Of a stretch of 64,000 nt of DNA, positions 37,009 through 45,805 are shown one piece after another. The first letter of the stretch is position 1; the number at the start of each line of letters is the position of its first letter. The DNA is from Clostridia bacterium (lineage in GTDB: Bacteria > Bacillota > Clostridia > Lachnospirales > Lachnospiraceae). The notes under the pieces were generated by a model, which was given only the letters and a program-made list of their open reading frames with translations, had not been told where the DNA came from and searched no databases. Made by a program: the position numbers and the translations under genes. The stretch lies in assembly GCA_910574475.1 (NCBI GenBank), contig CAJTAT010000002.1:123077-187076 (forward strand), given 5' to 3'.

Positions 37009-37710
37009 ATGAGCATCAACATTTTAGTGGTAGACGATGAAAAGGAACTGGCCGATGTTATAGAACTTTACCTCGCCAACGATGGCTATATCGTCCATAA
37101 GTTTTACACCGGCGCGGAAGCTCTGGACTGTATTGAGCACACCCATTTAGACCTGGCAATTTTGGATGTGATGCTCCCGGATGCAGATGGCTTTGAAATC
37201 TGCAAAAAAATCAGAGAAACATCCTACTACCCTATCATTATGCTGACTGCAAAAGTGGCGGATGGAGATAAGATTATGGGGTTGACTATCGGAGCCGACG
37301 ATTACATCACGAAGCCTTTTAATCCTTTGGAGGTTGTTGCCAGAGTAAAAACGCAACTGCGGCGGTATATGCACTACAACAATCCTCTGGCAAAACCGAA
37401 AGAGCCGGCTCATGAATATGATATTCGAGGACTTGTTATTAACAAAGACAATCACAAGTGTTTTCTATTTGGGAGAGAATTGCAGTTAACCCCTATCGAG
37501 TTTTCTGTCCTCTGGTATCTCTGCGAGCGGCAGGGGATCGTCGTTTCCTCCGAAGAATTGTTCGAGGCGGTATGGGGCGAAAAATTTCTGCAAAATAACA
37601 ATACCGTCATGGCCCACATTGGACGGTTACGAGAGAAGATGGGAGAACCGGCCAGAAACCCTAAATTCATCAAAACAGTATGGGGGGTAGGGTATACCAT
37701 TGAAAAATAA
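37009..37710 (+). CDS. VanR-like response regulator (OmpR family)
   Basis: 233 residues: receiver domain with VDDE, phosphoacceptor Asp53 in LAILDVMLP, Lys in TKPFNPLEV, and a C-terminal winged helix (about 135-232) with TPIEFSVLWYLCERQG and NTVMAHIGRLREKM. The sequence is closely similar in pattern to VanR. ATG 37009 is preferred over the upstream TTG because the receiver fold begins at MSINILVVDD. The kinase gene overlaps its end. No vancomycin ligase or vanH/X genes are present. Confidence 0.93.
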   Translation: MSINILVVDDEKELADVIELYLANDGYIVHKFYTGAEALDCIEHTHLDLAILDVMLPDADGFEICKKIRETSYYPIIMLTAKVADGDKIMGLTIGADDYITKPFNPLEVVARVKTQLRRYMHYNNPLAKPKEPAHEYDIRGLVINKDNHKCFLFGRELQLTPIEFSVLWYLCERQGIVVSSEELFEAVWGEKFLQNNNTVMAHIGRLREKMGEPARNPKFIKTVWGVGYTIEK

Positions 37711-38818
37711 AAGCAACAGTGAGTTTCGCCAACTCCGCATAAAGATTTTCCTTCGCACGATCGCTATGCTGGTAAGTTCTGCATTGATAATCTATATCAC
37801 ATACTCTGTTCTCCTACGGGGTAATTTTGCAAACTTGATGATGGCCCTCCTGCAAAATATCCTTGATATGGACTACGATGCGGCTCTTAACTTATATGAC
37901 CGGATATTTCGAAGTCACATGGATGCTATTATTTTGCTGTCCGTTCTAACCGTATTCATTGGCCTGCTTTCCGTTTTTCTTCATTGGATTACCAAGTATT
38001 TTGAGGAAATCAACAAGGGGATGGAAAATCTGCTTCAAGACACTCCTGGAGAAATTTCCCTACCCCCGGAACTGCTTTCCATTGAGCGGAAAATGAATAT
38101 CGCAAAGCATACATTTGACCGGCAGAAAAGCGATATGCTGATTTCCGAGCAGAAAAAGAATGACCTCGTCATGTATCTGGCCCACGACTTGAAAACGCCC
38201 CTGGCCTCCTCTATTAGTTATCTGAACCTGCTAAGGGACGAAAAATTCATTTCGGAAGAACTGCGGGAAAAGTACCTGTGTATTTCTCTTGCCAAGGCGG
38301 AGCGTTTGGAGGACTTGATTAACGAGTTTTTGGAAATCGCCAAATATAACCTGTCCACAATCACACTGCAATATCGGGAAATCAATCTGACCCGCCTCCT
38401 GGAACAGCTTGTTTATGAGTTTCAGCCAATTTTAGAAGAAAAGGGCCTTACTTGCCGTCTTGTTGCTGCGGATGATACGATTCTAAACTGTGACGCCGAC
38501 AAGATGCAGAGGGTATTTGACAATCTTTTGAGAAATGCTGTTGCTTATTGTTACGACAAAACAGAGATCATCATTGAGGCCAGAAGTGGCGAGGGCGAGG
38601 TTATATTACAGTTTTCCAATCACGGCGGGACAATTCCAAAAGAAAAATTAGAGCATATCTTTGAACAGTTTTATAGGCTTGACACAGGGCGCAGTACAGA
38701 TGGGGCCGGGCTGGGCCTTGCTATCGCCAAGCAGATCGTCACGCTTCACAATGGAATAATCACAGCGGAGAGCAGGGACGGCCTGACAGTTTTTACTGTA
38801 ACACTTCCTGTTTTGTAG
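37700..38818 (+). CDS. VanS-like sensor histidine kinase
   Basis: 372 residues starting at TTG 37700, within the end of the regulator gene. Two membrane segments (about 19-40 and 75-95) enclose a short ~35-residue outer loop, suggesting it senses something at the membrane. Next come the dimerisation domain with YLAHDLKTPL (His162) and an ATPase domain with FDNLLRNAVAYC, the G boxes and GAGLGLAIAKQI. Confidence 0.92.
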   Translation: MKNKSNSEFRQLRIKIFLRTIAMLVSSALIIYITYSVLLRGNFANLMMALLQNILDMDYDAALNLYDRIFRSHMDAIILLSVLTVFIGLLSVFLHWITKYFEEINKGMENLLQDTPGEISLPPELLSIERKMNIAKHTFDRQKSDMLISEQKKNDLVMYLAHDLKTPLASSISYLNLLRDEKFISEELREKYLCISLAKAERLEDLINEFLEIAKYNLSTITLQYREINLTRLLEQLVYEFQPILEEKGLTCRLVAADDTILNCDADKMQRVFDNLLRNAVAYCYDKTEIIIEARSGEGEVILQFSNHGGTIPKEKLEHIFEQFYRLDTGRSTDGAGLGLAIAKQIVTLHNGIITAESRDGLTVFTVTLPVL

Positions 38819-38846
38819 GAAAATCGTTAGAAAGTCCGTAGGAAAA
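38813..38846 (+). promoter_or_regulatory. VanR-like operator upstream of the ABC transporter genes
   Basis: Three blocks, TTGTAGGAAAA, TCGTTAGAAAG, TCCGTAGGAAAA, with the same order and almost the same spacing as the operator at 36919. It begins at the kinase stop codon and lies about 110 bp before the ABC ATPase start, in a 137-bp gap with a TAGAAT-type -10 near 38895. Confidence 0.75.
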
Positions 38847-38955
38847 CAGTTGAATACCGTGTGAGCGAACAAGGAAACGGCGCTTTTGCTTTTGGTAGAA
38901 TGATGATACCAAGGCAAGAGCGCCTTTATTTTGCAAACGGGAAAGGAGAATTTAC

Positions 38956-39849
38956 ATGGAATTGCTGATCGACCATGTTTCCAAGCGGTTCAAGGACAAA
39001 AAAGCTGTCAATGATATCAACCTGGAATTGACGCCGGGCGTGTGGGGCCTACTAGGGGCCAACGGTGCGGGTAAGACTACCCTCATGCGGATGATTGCCG
39101 GAATTATGCAGCCCACCTCTGGCCGGGTGGTGTATGACGGCGTTCCCATCCAAACGCTGGGGGAACAGTACCGTGACATTTTGGGCTATCTGCCCCAGGA
39201 GTTCGGCTTTCATCAGGAGTTTACAGTGAAAGACTATCTGTCATATATTGCCGCGTTGAAAGGGCTTCCTAAAAGGCAGGGCTGGCGGAAAATACATGAA
39301 TTGCTGGAACGAGTTTCTTTGCTGGATGTCTGCAACAAGAAAATCTCCAAACTCTCCGGCGGCATGAGGCGTCGGGTAGGGATTGCCCAGGCGTTGCTGA
39401 ACGACCCGGAGGTTTTGATTTTGGACGAACCAACTGGAGGACTTGACCCTGGGGAGCGGGTACGTTTCCGCAACTTGCTTTCGGAGTTTGCCCATGACCG
39501 GATTGTGCTGATCTCCACCCACATCGTTCCCGACGTGGAATATATCGCCACCTGCCACGCTATCATCAAGGGTGGCAAGCTGCTGGCGACTGGAGCAACG
39601 GAAGAACTCGTCAAGCTGGTGGAGGGCAAGGTGTGGAGCTGCACCATCCCTGCGGAGGCCGTACCGGAGTATGAAAGCAAACTGCAAATCACCAATCTGC
39701 GAAATGAAAGTGATGGTAGTGTCTCCATCCGTTATCTGTCGGACCGGCCCCGCAACGCCGTTTCCAGCGCCGCAACGCCCCGCCTTGAGGATTTGTATTT
39801 GTGGATGTTCCCGGAGATCAGCAGAGAAAGCGACAGGAGGTATCGGTAA
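38956..39849 (+). CDS. ABC transporter ATP-binding protein
   Basis: 297 residues with Walker A GANGAGKTTLMRM, Q loop LPQEFGFH, signature LSGGMRRRVGIAQ, Walker B VLILDEPTGGLDP and H loop STHIV. This is the type paired with one polytopic permease in peptide or drug export and in bacteriocin self-protection. The gene is noticeably more GC-rich than its surroundings. It stops immediately before the permease ATG. Confidence 0.94.
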   Translation: MELLIDHVSKRFKDKKAVNDINLELTPGVWGLLGANGAGKTTLMRMIAGIMQPTSGRVVYDGVPIQTLGEQYRDILGYLPQEFGFHQEFTVKDYLSYIAALKGLPKRQGWRKIHELLERVSLLDVCNKKISKLSGGMRRRVGIAQALLNDPEVLILDEPTGGLDPGERVRFRNLLSEFAHDRIVLISTHIVPDVEYIATCHAIIKGGKLLATGATEELVKLVEGKVWSCTIPAEAVPEYESKLQITNLRNESDGSVSIRYLSDRPRNAVSSAATPRLEDLYLWMFPEISRESDRRYR

Positions 39850-41097
39850 ATGAGAATCTTTCGTTTGGAATTGAAACGAGTTTTGAAATCAAGACTTACC
39901 CGGATTTTGCTGGTGCTGGCCCTGCTGCTCTCCGCTTTGCTGGCCTATTTGCCGACCACCTATTGTTACAGCAATTATATAGACGAGGCCGGAAACGAAA
40001 TCAATTTGACTGGGCTGGCCTCCATCGCCTACGAAAAGGAGCGTCAGGCGGATGCCAGCGGCATTGTCACTCCTGAGCGGGTGCGGGGGGCCGTAGAAAT
40101 CTATCAAGCCTGCCTCACGTCCTACGACGTTACGGAGTCCTATGACCTGCCGGAGGGCGTCTATGAGAAAGAGATTCTCCCCATCGCTCCCCTGCTCCAC
40201 GGCGTCAAGGAGGCATTTGCCGACCCGGATACCGGCATGGCGCCAACCATCATGGAAATCGACCCGAAGCAAATCGACGATTACTATTCCGTCTGCGAGA
40301 CTCGAATTGCCTCTCTGATGGCGATGGAGCAGCCGAACAGCCCAGTCGCCCAGCACAAGGCTGTGGAGATGTATCAGGGAGTGGAAAAGCCCTTTGAGGT
40401 CTATCCCGGTATGAGTTCCACCATCACAGACTATCAGAATATCATGGGATTTCTGGTTCTGTTATTCTGTGCAGTAATTGCCGCCCCGGTGTTCTCCGCG
40501 GATTATCAGTCAGGAGCGGACGATATTCTGCGCTGCACCCGGTACGGCAGGGTCAAGCTGGGCATTGCAAAACTGCTGGCTGCTCTTTTTATCAGTGGGT
40601 TGTCATTTATTATTTGTGCCGCTGTGTTCATTCTGGTCGCAGACAGCTTGTTTGGCTGGGAGTGTGCCAAGACCTCCATTCAAATGCTGTACTCTATTGT
40701 GACTTTGGCAGACATGAACATAGGAGAACTGCAATGCCTTTTTGCCGTTGCCGGACTGCTCTCTGTTTTGGCCTCAGTGAGTTTTACCTTGTTTCTTTCC
40801 ACAAAGTGTAGAAGCACAGTGGCTTCTCTCGCCTCGGCGCTGGTGTTTTGTATTGCACCATTGGTAATCACTATGGCAGTACCGGGTACGTTGTCTACCT
40901 GGCTGTGCAGTATTCTTCCAGCAAGCGGAACAAGTATCCAGGCAAGCGTTCTCTATGCTATCACTGACTTCCAATTTCTGAACTTGGGCGGGCTGGCAAT
41001 CTGGACACCTTATGCCATGATTGGAGCCTGTGTTATTGAAATACCGCTATTTACTTTTCTGGCTGTTCGTTCTTATTGTAAGCATACTGTGAAATGA
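39850..41097 (+). CDS. ABC transporter permease with large extracellular domain
   Basis: 415 residues: first membrane segment near 14-34, an outer domain of about 160 residues (36-195), then five or six membrane segments (from about 200 on). This ABC2-like layout fits an exporter. It adjoins the ATPase gene, and both lie behind the VanR-like operator, so the two-component system most likely turns on the exporter in response to a membrane-active agent. Confidence 0.88.
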   Translation: MRIFRLELKRVLKSRLTRILLVLALLLSALLAYLPTTYCYSNYIDEAGNEINLTGLASIAYEKERQADASGIVTPERVRGAVEIYQACLTSYDVTESYDLPEGVYEKEILPIAPLLHGVKEAFADPDTGMAPTIMEIDPKQIDDYYSVCETRIASLMAMEQPNSPVAQHKAVEMYQGVEKPFEVYPGMSSTITDYQNIMGFLVLLFCAVIAAPVFSADYQSGADDILRCTRYGRVKLGIAKLLAALFISGLSFIICAAVFILVADSLFGWECAKTSIQMLYSIVTLADMNIGELQCLFAVAGLLSVLASVSFTLFLSTKCRSTVASLASALVFCIAPLVITMAVPGTLSTWLCSILPASGTSIQASVLYAITDFQFLNLGGLAIWTPYAMIGACVIEIPLFTFLAVRSYCKHTVK

Positions 41098-41127
41098 TCT
41101 TATCTTGAATATCCCAAATTGCTGCCG

Positions 41128-41156
41128 CACGACGGCAAAAGAAAAAAGCCGTCGTG
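41128..41156 (+). terminator. Hairpin ending the ABC cassette
   Basis: CACGACGGC (41128-41136) pairs with GCCGTCGTG (41148-41156) around an A-rich loop. The stem is strong but no T run follows, so termination is likely rather than certain. Confidence 0.55.
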
Positions 41157-41164
41157 TAGCACTC

Positions 41165-41690
41165 ATTCTTTCTGTGTTTGTTGGTAGTTTTTGGTCTGCC
41201 TTACCTCGACCTCGCACTGGCTTTTCTGCTCCAACACAAGCCACTGGTATTTGTCGCTTTCTTTGGTAAATACGCTCTGTTCGTCGTTCTCCACCCGAAG
41301 GCTCTCACCCCGCATCAGGCCCTCCATACTTTGCTTAATCTCTTTATTTCCTTCCCGAATCAGCTTTCCTACTAAGCTGTTAGAACTAGAATTTGCCCAC
41401 TAAGCCATAACTCTTCCTGTATCCAGATAATTGATGATAGACCAGGGGTTGTAGATATCTGTATAGGTTCCAAAGGTAAAACCATCTTACCATCTTTTTA
41501 CCTCCTGCTTTTTATCTAACATTCCAAGCTCATCCAGCGTTGCAAAAACTTCTTCTTCCATAAATCCAAAGCAATCTGCATATTCATCTGGGGTAGTCGT
41601 CACTATTTTGAGATTATTCGGGTCCGAAAAGATAGACTCCCTGCTCACTCTTGTAATTCCCGTCATAATAGCCCGGGGATTAGACCTCCG
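41165..41690 (-). pseudogene. Middle fragment of an AAA-ATPase-like gene (DUF1703 family)
   Basis: Reads RAIMTGITRVSRESIFS, then a Glu-rich stretch EEEVFATLDELG, then two nonsense codons where the family has Tyr: W-stop-DGFTFGTYTDIYNPWSIIN (TAT to TAA near 41485) and MA-stop-WANSSSNSLVGKLIREG (TAT to TAG near 41402). Recognisable family sequence ends near 41275; the last ~35 in-frame codons are foreign to it. The N-terminal ATPase part is missing, cut at the end of the acyltransferase gene. Confidence 0.75.
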
Positions 41691-42597
41691 GCGCCACGCA
41701 CTCCTCCAAACAATCTCGATTAAAATAACCCGTATCGTCTTTACTCCAGCACACATGCTCCCGGATCACCTTCGCCGGACATCCTGCGATAACCTGATGT
41801 TCCCCAAACTGCCCTGACGTAACTGCGCCGGCTCCTACGATACTGTCCCGGCCGATTCTCGTTCCACCCAGCAGTACGGTTCTATACCCGATCCATACAT
41901 GCTCTTCTATTATAATATCCTTCGGATAATTGATCCGTCTGTGGGTTTCCATATCAAAGATATGATGCCCGTCATGATTTCGTATCACCACCTGCGTGGA
42001 CACAAGGCTATCCTCTCCGATTGACACCTTTGCTCCTGACACTGCAAAATATGCTCCTATTATCTCTGTCCTGTCTCCAATTATGCAAGTTCCTTCATTT
42101 CCAAATTCAATGGATAAGTCGCCCACAATCACATCTGTGCCCATCTTCAAAGAATTCTTCCTTCCTTGAAAAATAATGGAAACCGTGTCCGGTATCGTTC
42201 CGTCAAAACAAATCCGATTCCCTCTGGAGTCCTCATAAATTCCATGGCTGTTACATTCTTTTAGCATTTTGCCTGTTATCTTATCTGGCCTTTCCATGAT
42301 ATCATTGATATCTAAAACTGTTGCACCTGCCAGACATTCCAAGTCCTTCCTGATGGAATTGCTCATCCAGGAGGCTCCAGCTGTTATAATTATGAGACAT
42401 TTCTGCAGCTTGGCCAACTGCTCCCTCTTGATAACCGGTATGCCATCGTAGCTTTCTGGCCCATCCTTCTCCCATTTCCGGTCGCAAAGGTAATCGGGCT
42501 TCCTCTCCTGGAACAAGTCCTCCTTTACCGTCTCGTAATATTGTCCGATTCCATATATCACCACTGCCTGATAATCTTTCCAGTCTATTTCCCCCAC
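41680..42597 (-). CDS. Hexapeptide-repeat acyltransferase with N-terminal Rossmann-like module
   Basis: 305 residues. Residues ~8-110 form a small Rossmann-like module (AVVIYGIGQYYETVKED, then LIIITAGASWM). Residues ~135-290 are a left-handed beta-helix O-acetyltransferase with hexapeptide repeats (CIIGDRTEIIGAYFAVSG, HVWIGYRTVLLGGTRIGR, GAGAVTSG). It probably acetylates a sugar of the surface glycan. It is the last gene of the polysaccharide operon and adjoins the ATPase pseudogene. Confidence 0.87.
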   Translation of the reverse strand: MGEIDWKDYQAVVIYGIGQYYETVKEDLFQERKPDYLCDRKWEKDGPESYDGIPVIKREQLAKLQKCLIIITAGASWMSNSIRKDLECLAGATVLDINDIMERPDKITGKMLKECNSHGIYEDSRGNRICFDGTIPDTVSIIFQGRKNSLKMGTDVIVGDLSIEFGNEGTCIIGDRTEIIGAYFAVSGAKVSIGEDSLVSTQVVIRNHDGHHIFDMETHRRINYPKDIIIEEHVWIGYRTVLLGGTRIGRDSIVGAGAVTSGQFGEHQVIAGCPAKVIREHVCWSKDDTGYFNRDCLEECVAPEV

Positions 42598-42641
42598 TTA
42601 GAAACCTCCACCCACATTCCCAGTATAGCCATCCCTATACT

Positions 42642-43763
42642 CTAAACACACCCCTCATAAAGCTGAATCAGCCTCCCACAGGATGCCTCCATACTATATC
42701 CTGCCCTGTCAAAAGCTTCATCCATAAAACTTCTGTCTTCTTCTACTCTCGCCTCTTCCATTGCTTCCACCCATTTCTCATTCTCTAGGGGCAGAAACTT
42801 CACCAGCCCTGTCAGATCTGTCTCCTTTGTCACTGCATCTGACACCAAGCATCTTAGCCCGGACGCCTGAGCCTCTACCGCTGAAATAGGCAGACCTTCA
42901 AATTTCGAAGGCAGGCAGAACACATCCATTGCCTGGAGGAAATCAGGCACATTCTCCAGCCATCCGTAGCATTTGATGTGCTCTCTCATTCCCAGCCTTT
43001 CCACCAGCTCCCTTATATAGGAAATGTTCTCTCCCTGTCCTATCATGATCAGGTACAGCTTTGGATTGCTCTTATGGGCTTTCGCAAAGCATCTCACTAA
43101 AAATTCCTGGTTCTTGGTGAAGCTGTATCTCCCCACATTTCCCAGGACCACTCTATCCTCAATTCCCAGCTCCCTTCGTATCTGGTTCCGAACACTTCTG
43201 TCATAGCGAAACCGTTTCACATCTACTGCATTGGGTAGAAGCTGTATCTTATTCCTGGGTATCTGTTTGGAAAAAAGCCAGTCCGCTGCCTCCCTAGAGC
43301 AGGCGCATACATCCGTGGCATACTCCATGGTAAAGCGTTCCTTATAATATAAATGGTCCTTTAATAGTTCCTTCCTCTGTTCCTCACTTACAAAATCAAT
43401 CCCCGAGCTATGAGAGTGGACAATTACCTTGGAAATCTTCATTTCCATGGCAATCTCTTCAATCAAAAATCCACGCCAGGAACTGGTATGCAGATGAATC
43501 ACATCAAATCCTGTTTCAAGAATACCCCGTATCTCCTGTTCAAAGGCTTCCCGTCCATTCCTCTGTACGCCATTTAATTGGTAGATAGGGAAGTGGTATT
43601 GCTGATATTCCCTTGTCTCTTTAAGCTCATCCGCCACCTTTGTCAAAAAGGAGAACTCATATTTCGATTGATCGATAAAAGGCAGATGGTGAAAGATATA
43701 TTGATATACCCCATTACGGACTTCCGGCGGCGTCATATGCAAAATTTTCATAATCCATGTCAT
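42642..43763 (-). CDS. Glycosyltransferase family 4-like
   Basis: 373 residues, GT-B fold. The N-terminal domain starts MKILHMTPPEVRNGVYQY; the C-terminal domain has RFRYDRSVRNQIR, VGRYSFTKNQEFLVRCF, and the EGLPISAVEAQASG nucleotide-sugar signature. ATG 43763 overlaps the upstream stop (ATGA). An in-frame ATG at 43751 has better spacing from AAGGA and is an alternative start. Confidence 0.9.
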   Translation of the reverse strand: MTWIMKILHMTPPEVRNGVYQYIFHHLPFIDQSKYEFSFLTKVADELKETREYQQYHFPIYQLNGVQRNGREAFEQEIRGILETGFDVIHLHTSSWRGFLIEEIAMEMKISKVIVHSHSSGIDFVSEEQRKELLKDHLYYKERFTMEYATDVCACSREAADWLFSKQIPRNKIQLLPNAVDVKRFRYDRSVRNQIRRELGIEDRVVLGNVGRYSFTKNQEFLVRCFAKAHKSNPKLYLIMIGQGENISYIRELVERLGMREHIKCYGWLENVPDFLQAMDVFCLPSKFEGLPISAVEAQASGLRCLVSDAVTKETDLTGLVKFLPLENEKWVEAMEEARVEEDRSFMDEAFDRAGYSMEASCGRLIQLYEGCV

Positions 43764-44872
43764 TCCTTCTTCTTTATCACAGCCGCTATGATCAGTTGGT
43801 AGTTGGGGTCTGTGACATTCAGATCCTTTTTCTCCAATTCCTCATAGCTGATCCCATAAAGAAATGCTGCAGCCGACTTTACATTCCCGTAGGTAAATAC
43901 TTTGACAGAATCCACCCTGGCCTGTTCTTCAAACAGTCTTTGTAGAGATTGATCGGTGAAGCTCCAGAAATGGCCGTAGTGAATCTTCTCATACTGGATG
44001 ATCTGGGAAATACCGCCCACGGTAATCAATGCCGTTCCGCCTTTTTTCAAAATCCTAACCATATGATTTACGGCAGAAGGAAGGTCATAAATGAAAGGCA
44101 AGGTCTGTGTGCAGATGAGACAGTCGATGCTCTCCGACTGCAAGCCTTCCCCTGTGGCAAAATTTCCTTTTACCTGATGAATTCCAGGATCCTCCTTTTC
44201 TACATGAAGAATGATCGAATCTGTTACCCTATCTTCCCCAAACTGCTCTGTATAAGTCCTGTCCCCAATCTCCATGACTGTTCCCTGTATGAATTTCTTT
44301 TGGGATTCTAAAAACTGTTCGATATAATATCTGTCAACAGGAGTTCCTCTATTCATTCCATAAGTGTCATCTAATGGATAGAGTGGAAGTTCTTTCAAAA
44401 TGCTCTGGGACTTTGGATACAAGGGCGTATCCTGAAGCTCTTTTGTCAAAGTTTTTAGGTCGGAGGGATTTGTTTTTATATGAAGATGGAATTCTTCGTT
44501 TTGGTAGAATAGTGTTTCTCTTTCCCAGACCAGCTTCCCATTCTTTTCAAACAGCATCTTTTCAAAGGTATTATAGGGCTTTAACATAGGTCCAAACTGG
44601 ATGCGCTCCTTCTCCACTCCTAAGTCCAGTAACTGCCGGTACATATCTCCCAAAGCATAAGATAGCAGAAGAATAGGAATGTCTGGATAGCAAACTATCT
44701 TTGCCGGATTTACCACAGGAATATCTGTCTCTTCATCTGTGGCATGTTCCTGGCCCGGGGAGATTCCATTGTCCAGAAATACTTCCACCTCATAGTCCTG
44801 AAACAGAGCTTCTTTTTTCTGCTGATATACCATACCTCTTCCAAAGAGAATTACTTTTTCTTTTGACTTCAT
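43760..44872 (-). CDS. SAM-dependent methyltransferase with N-terminal Rossmann-like module
   Basis: 370 residues. The first ~105 residues resemble the small module found in neighbouring proteins (KVILFGRGMVYQQKKEALF, a VFLDN strand end, LLLSYALGDMYRQLLDLGV). The rest is a class I methyltransferase-like fold: VMEIGDRTYTEQFG (motif I region), SIDCLICTQTLPFIYDL, ILKKGGTALITVGG. It likely methylates a sugar or a terminal residue of the glycan. The motif I glycines are reduced, so activity is not certain. Confidence 0.82.
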   Translation of the reverse strand: MKSKEKVILFGRGMVYQQKKEALFQDYEVEVFLDNGISPGQEHATDEETDIPVVNPAKIVCYPDIPILLLSYALGDMYRQLLDLGVEKERIQFGPMLKPYNTFEKMLFEKNGKLVWERETLFYQNEEFHLHIKTNPSDLKTLTKELQDTPLYPKSQSILKELPLYPLDDTYGMNRGTPVDRYYIEQFLESQKKFIQGTVMEIGDRTYTEQFGEDRVTDSIILHVEKEDPGIHQVKGNFATGEGLQSESIDCLICTQTLPFIYDLPSAVNHMVRILKKGGTALITVGGISQIIQYEKIHYGHFWSFTDQSLQRLFEEQARVDSVKVFTYGNVKSAAAFLYGISYEELEKKDLNVTDPNYQLIIAAVIKKKE

Positions 44873-44875
44873 GTC

Positions 44876-45742
44876 CTATTCCTCATATTTATTCAAAAAT
44901 ACCTTGTGGGTCCTTCTGGCTGCCAGGTATTCCCCGAAGGAAGGCTCATAATATTTCACATCAATAACTTCCAAATCTCCGCATCTGTTATAGGTATGGA
45001 CGCCTAAGATTTCTCTTTTCATCTCGATCTGCAAATCCGCCGGCGCGATACGTTTTACCACATGTTCCTGATAGTGGGGCCACAGGGAATCTATCTGGCT
45101 GAATACCAGCCCTTCTCCATAAGAGTGCAAAGAGTTTTGAGATACGCGAAACAGCTTCCCATCCTGCCTTAAGATATTTCCTCCTGGACGGGCCAAGCTC
45201 CTGTCCTCTGACAGGACAATCGGGCTTGTCCATGTTCCGTCTGCTTGCTTTTGGGATAGAAGCAGGCTGCCATCATCACCGGAAAATGTGGGGGCAAAGG
45301 TAAAAAGATATTGCTCCTTCTCCTGTTCTAAAAAGGTGGTATCCACATACCTGACATTGGAGAAGAGACATTCTACCTGCTCCCATTTATCAGGAAATTC
45401 CAACAGCCGGTAGATTCCCACCTCATTCTTCTGCCAGGATTCCGGGCACATAAAAAGTTCCCCATCTTTTGTGTACACGTTTGGGTAGGAGAGGTGCCAA
45501 TGTTCGTCCATGGCTACCTGCCATTTTCCGAACCTGCCGTTCTCATAGGCGCAGTACCCAATGACCCCATTTCGTTCTGATCGGTATAAGAAAAGCTCGG
45601 CAAACAGATAGGTTTTGCCTTGATATTCCACCAGAAAGGGGTCAGCAGCCCAGGCATATCCAGGGTTCTCTACCAGGCGAAAGGGCTCATCCCGGGAAGT
45701 CCGGTAGGCGATCTGCCAGTGCATGTATCTTAGTTTGTTCAT
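44876..45742 (-). CDS. Glycan-modifying protein with GINT1-N-like propeller domain
   Basis: 288 residues from ATG 45742, which has GGAGG at good spacing; the open frame upstream lacks a site. The sequence has repeated Trp/Asp/Tyr-rich blades (YAWAADPFLVEYQGKTYLF, LSYPNVYTKDGELFMCPES, DGSLLLSQKQADGTWTSP, RPGGNILRQDGKLFRVSQN). This pattern matches the N-terminal-like domain of glucosamine inositolphosphorylceramide transferase 1 and GH43-type propellers, seen in polysaccharide clusters. Exact activity is unknown. Confidence 0.6.
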   Translation of the reverse strand: MNKLRYMHWQIAYRTSRDEPFRLVENPGYAWAADPFLVEYQGKTYLFAELFLYRSERNGVIGYCAYENGRFGKWQVAMDEHWHLSYPNVYTKDGELFMCPESWQKNEVGIYRLLEFPDKWEQVECLFSNVRYVDTTFLEQEKEQYLFTFAPTFSGDDGSLLLSQKQADGTWTSPIVLSEDRSLARPGGNILRQDGKLFRVSQNSLHSYGEGLVFSQIDSLWPHYQEHVVKRIAPADLQIEMKREILGVHTYNRCGDLEVIDVKYYEPSFGEYLAARRTHKVFLNKYEE

Positions 45743-45764
45743 GTGTTTTTGTCCTCCACGAACA

Positions 45765-45800
45765 TTGGTGGACGCAGGGCAACACGCCCTTACCCACCAA
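45765..45800. other. Intergenic hairpin within the polysaccharide operon
   Basis: TTGGTGG (45765) pairs with CCACCAA (45794) and AGGGC (45776) with GCCCT (45786), between two co-directional genes. No T run, so more likely an mRNA processing or stability element than a terminator. Confidence 0.5.
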
Positions 45801-45805
45801 CGCAA

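Noticed and set aside
36919..41097. Vancomycin resistance operon
   Set aside because: The regulator, kinase and operators are VanR/VanS-like, but there is no D-Ala-D-Lac/Ser ligase, VanH, VanX or VanT; the target is an ABC exporter.
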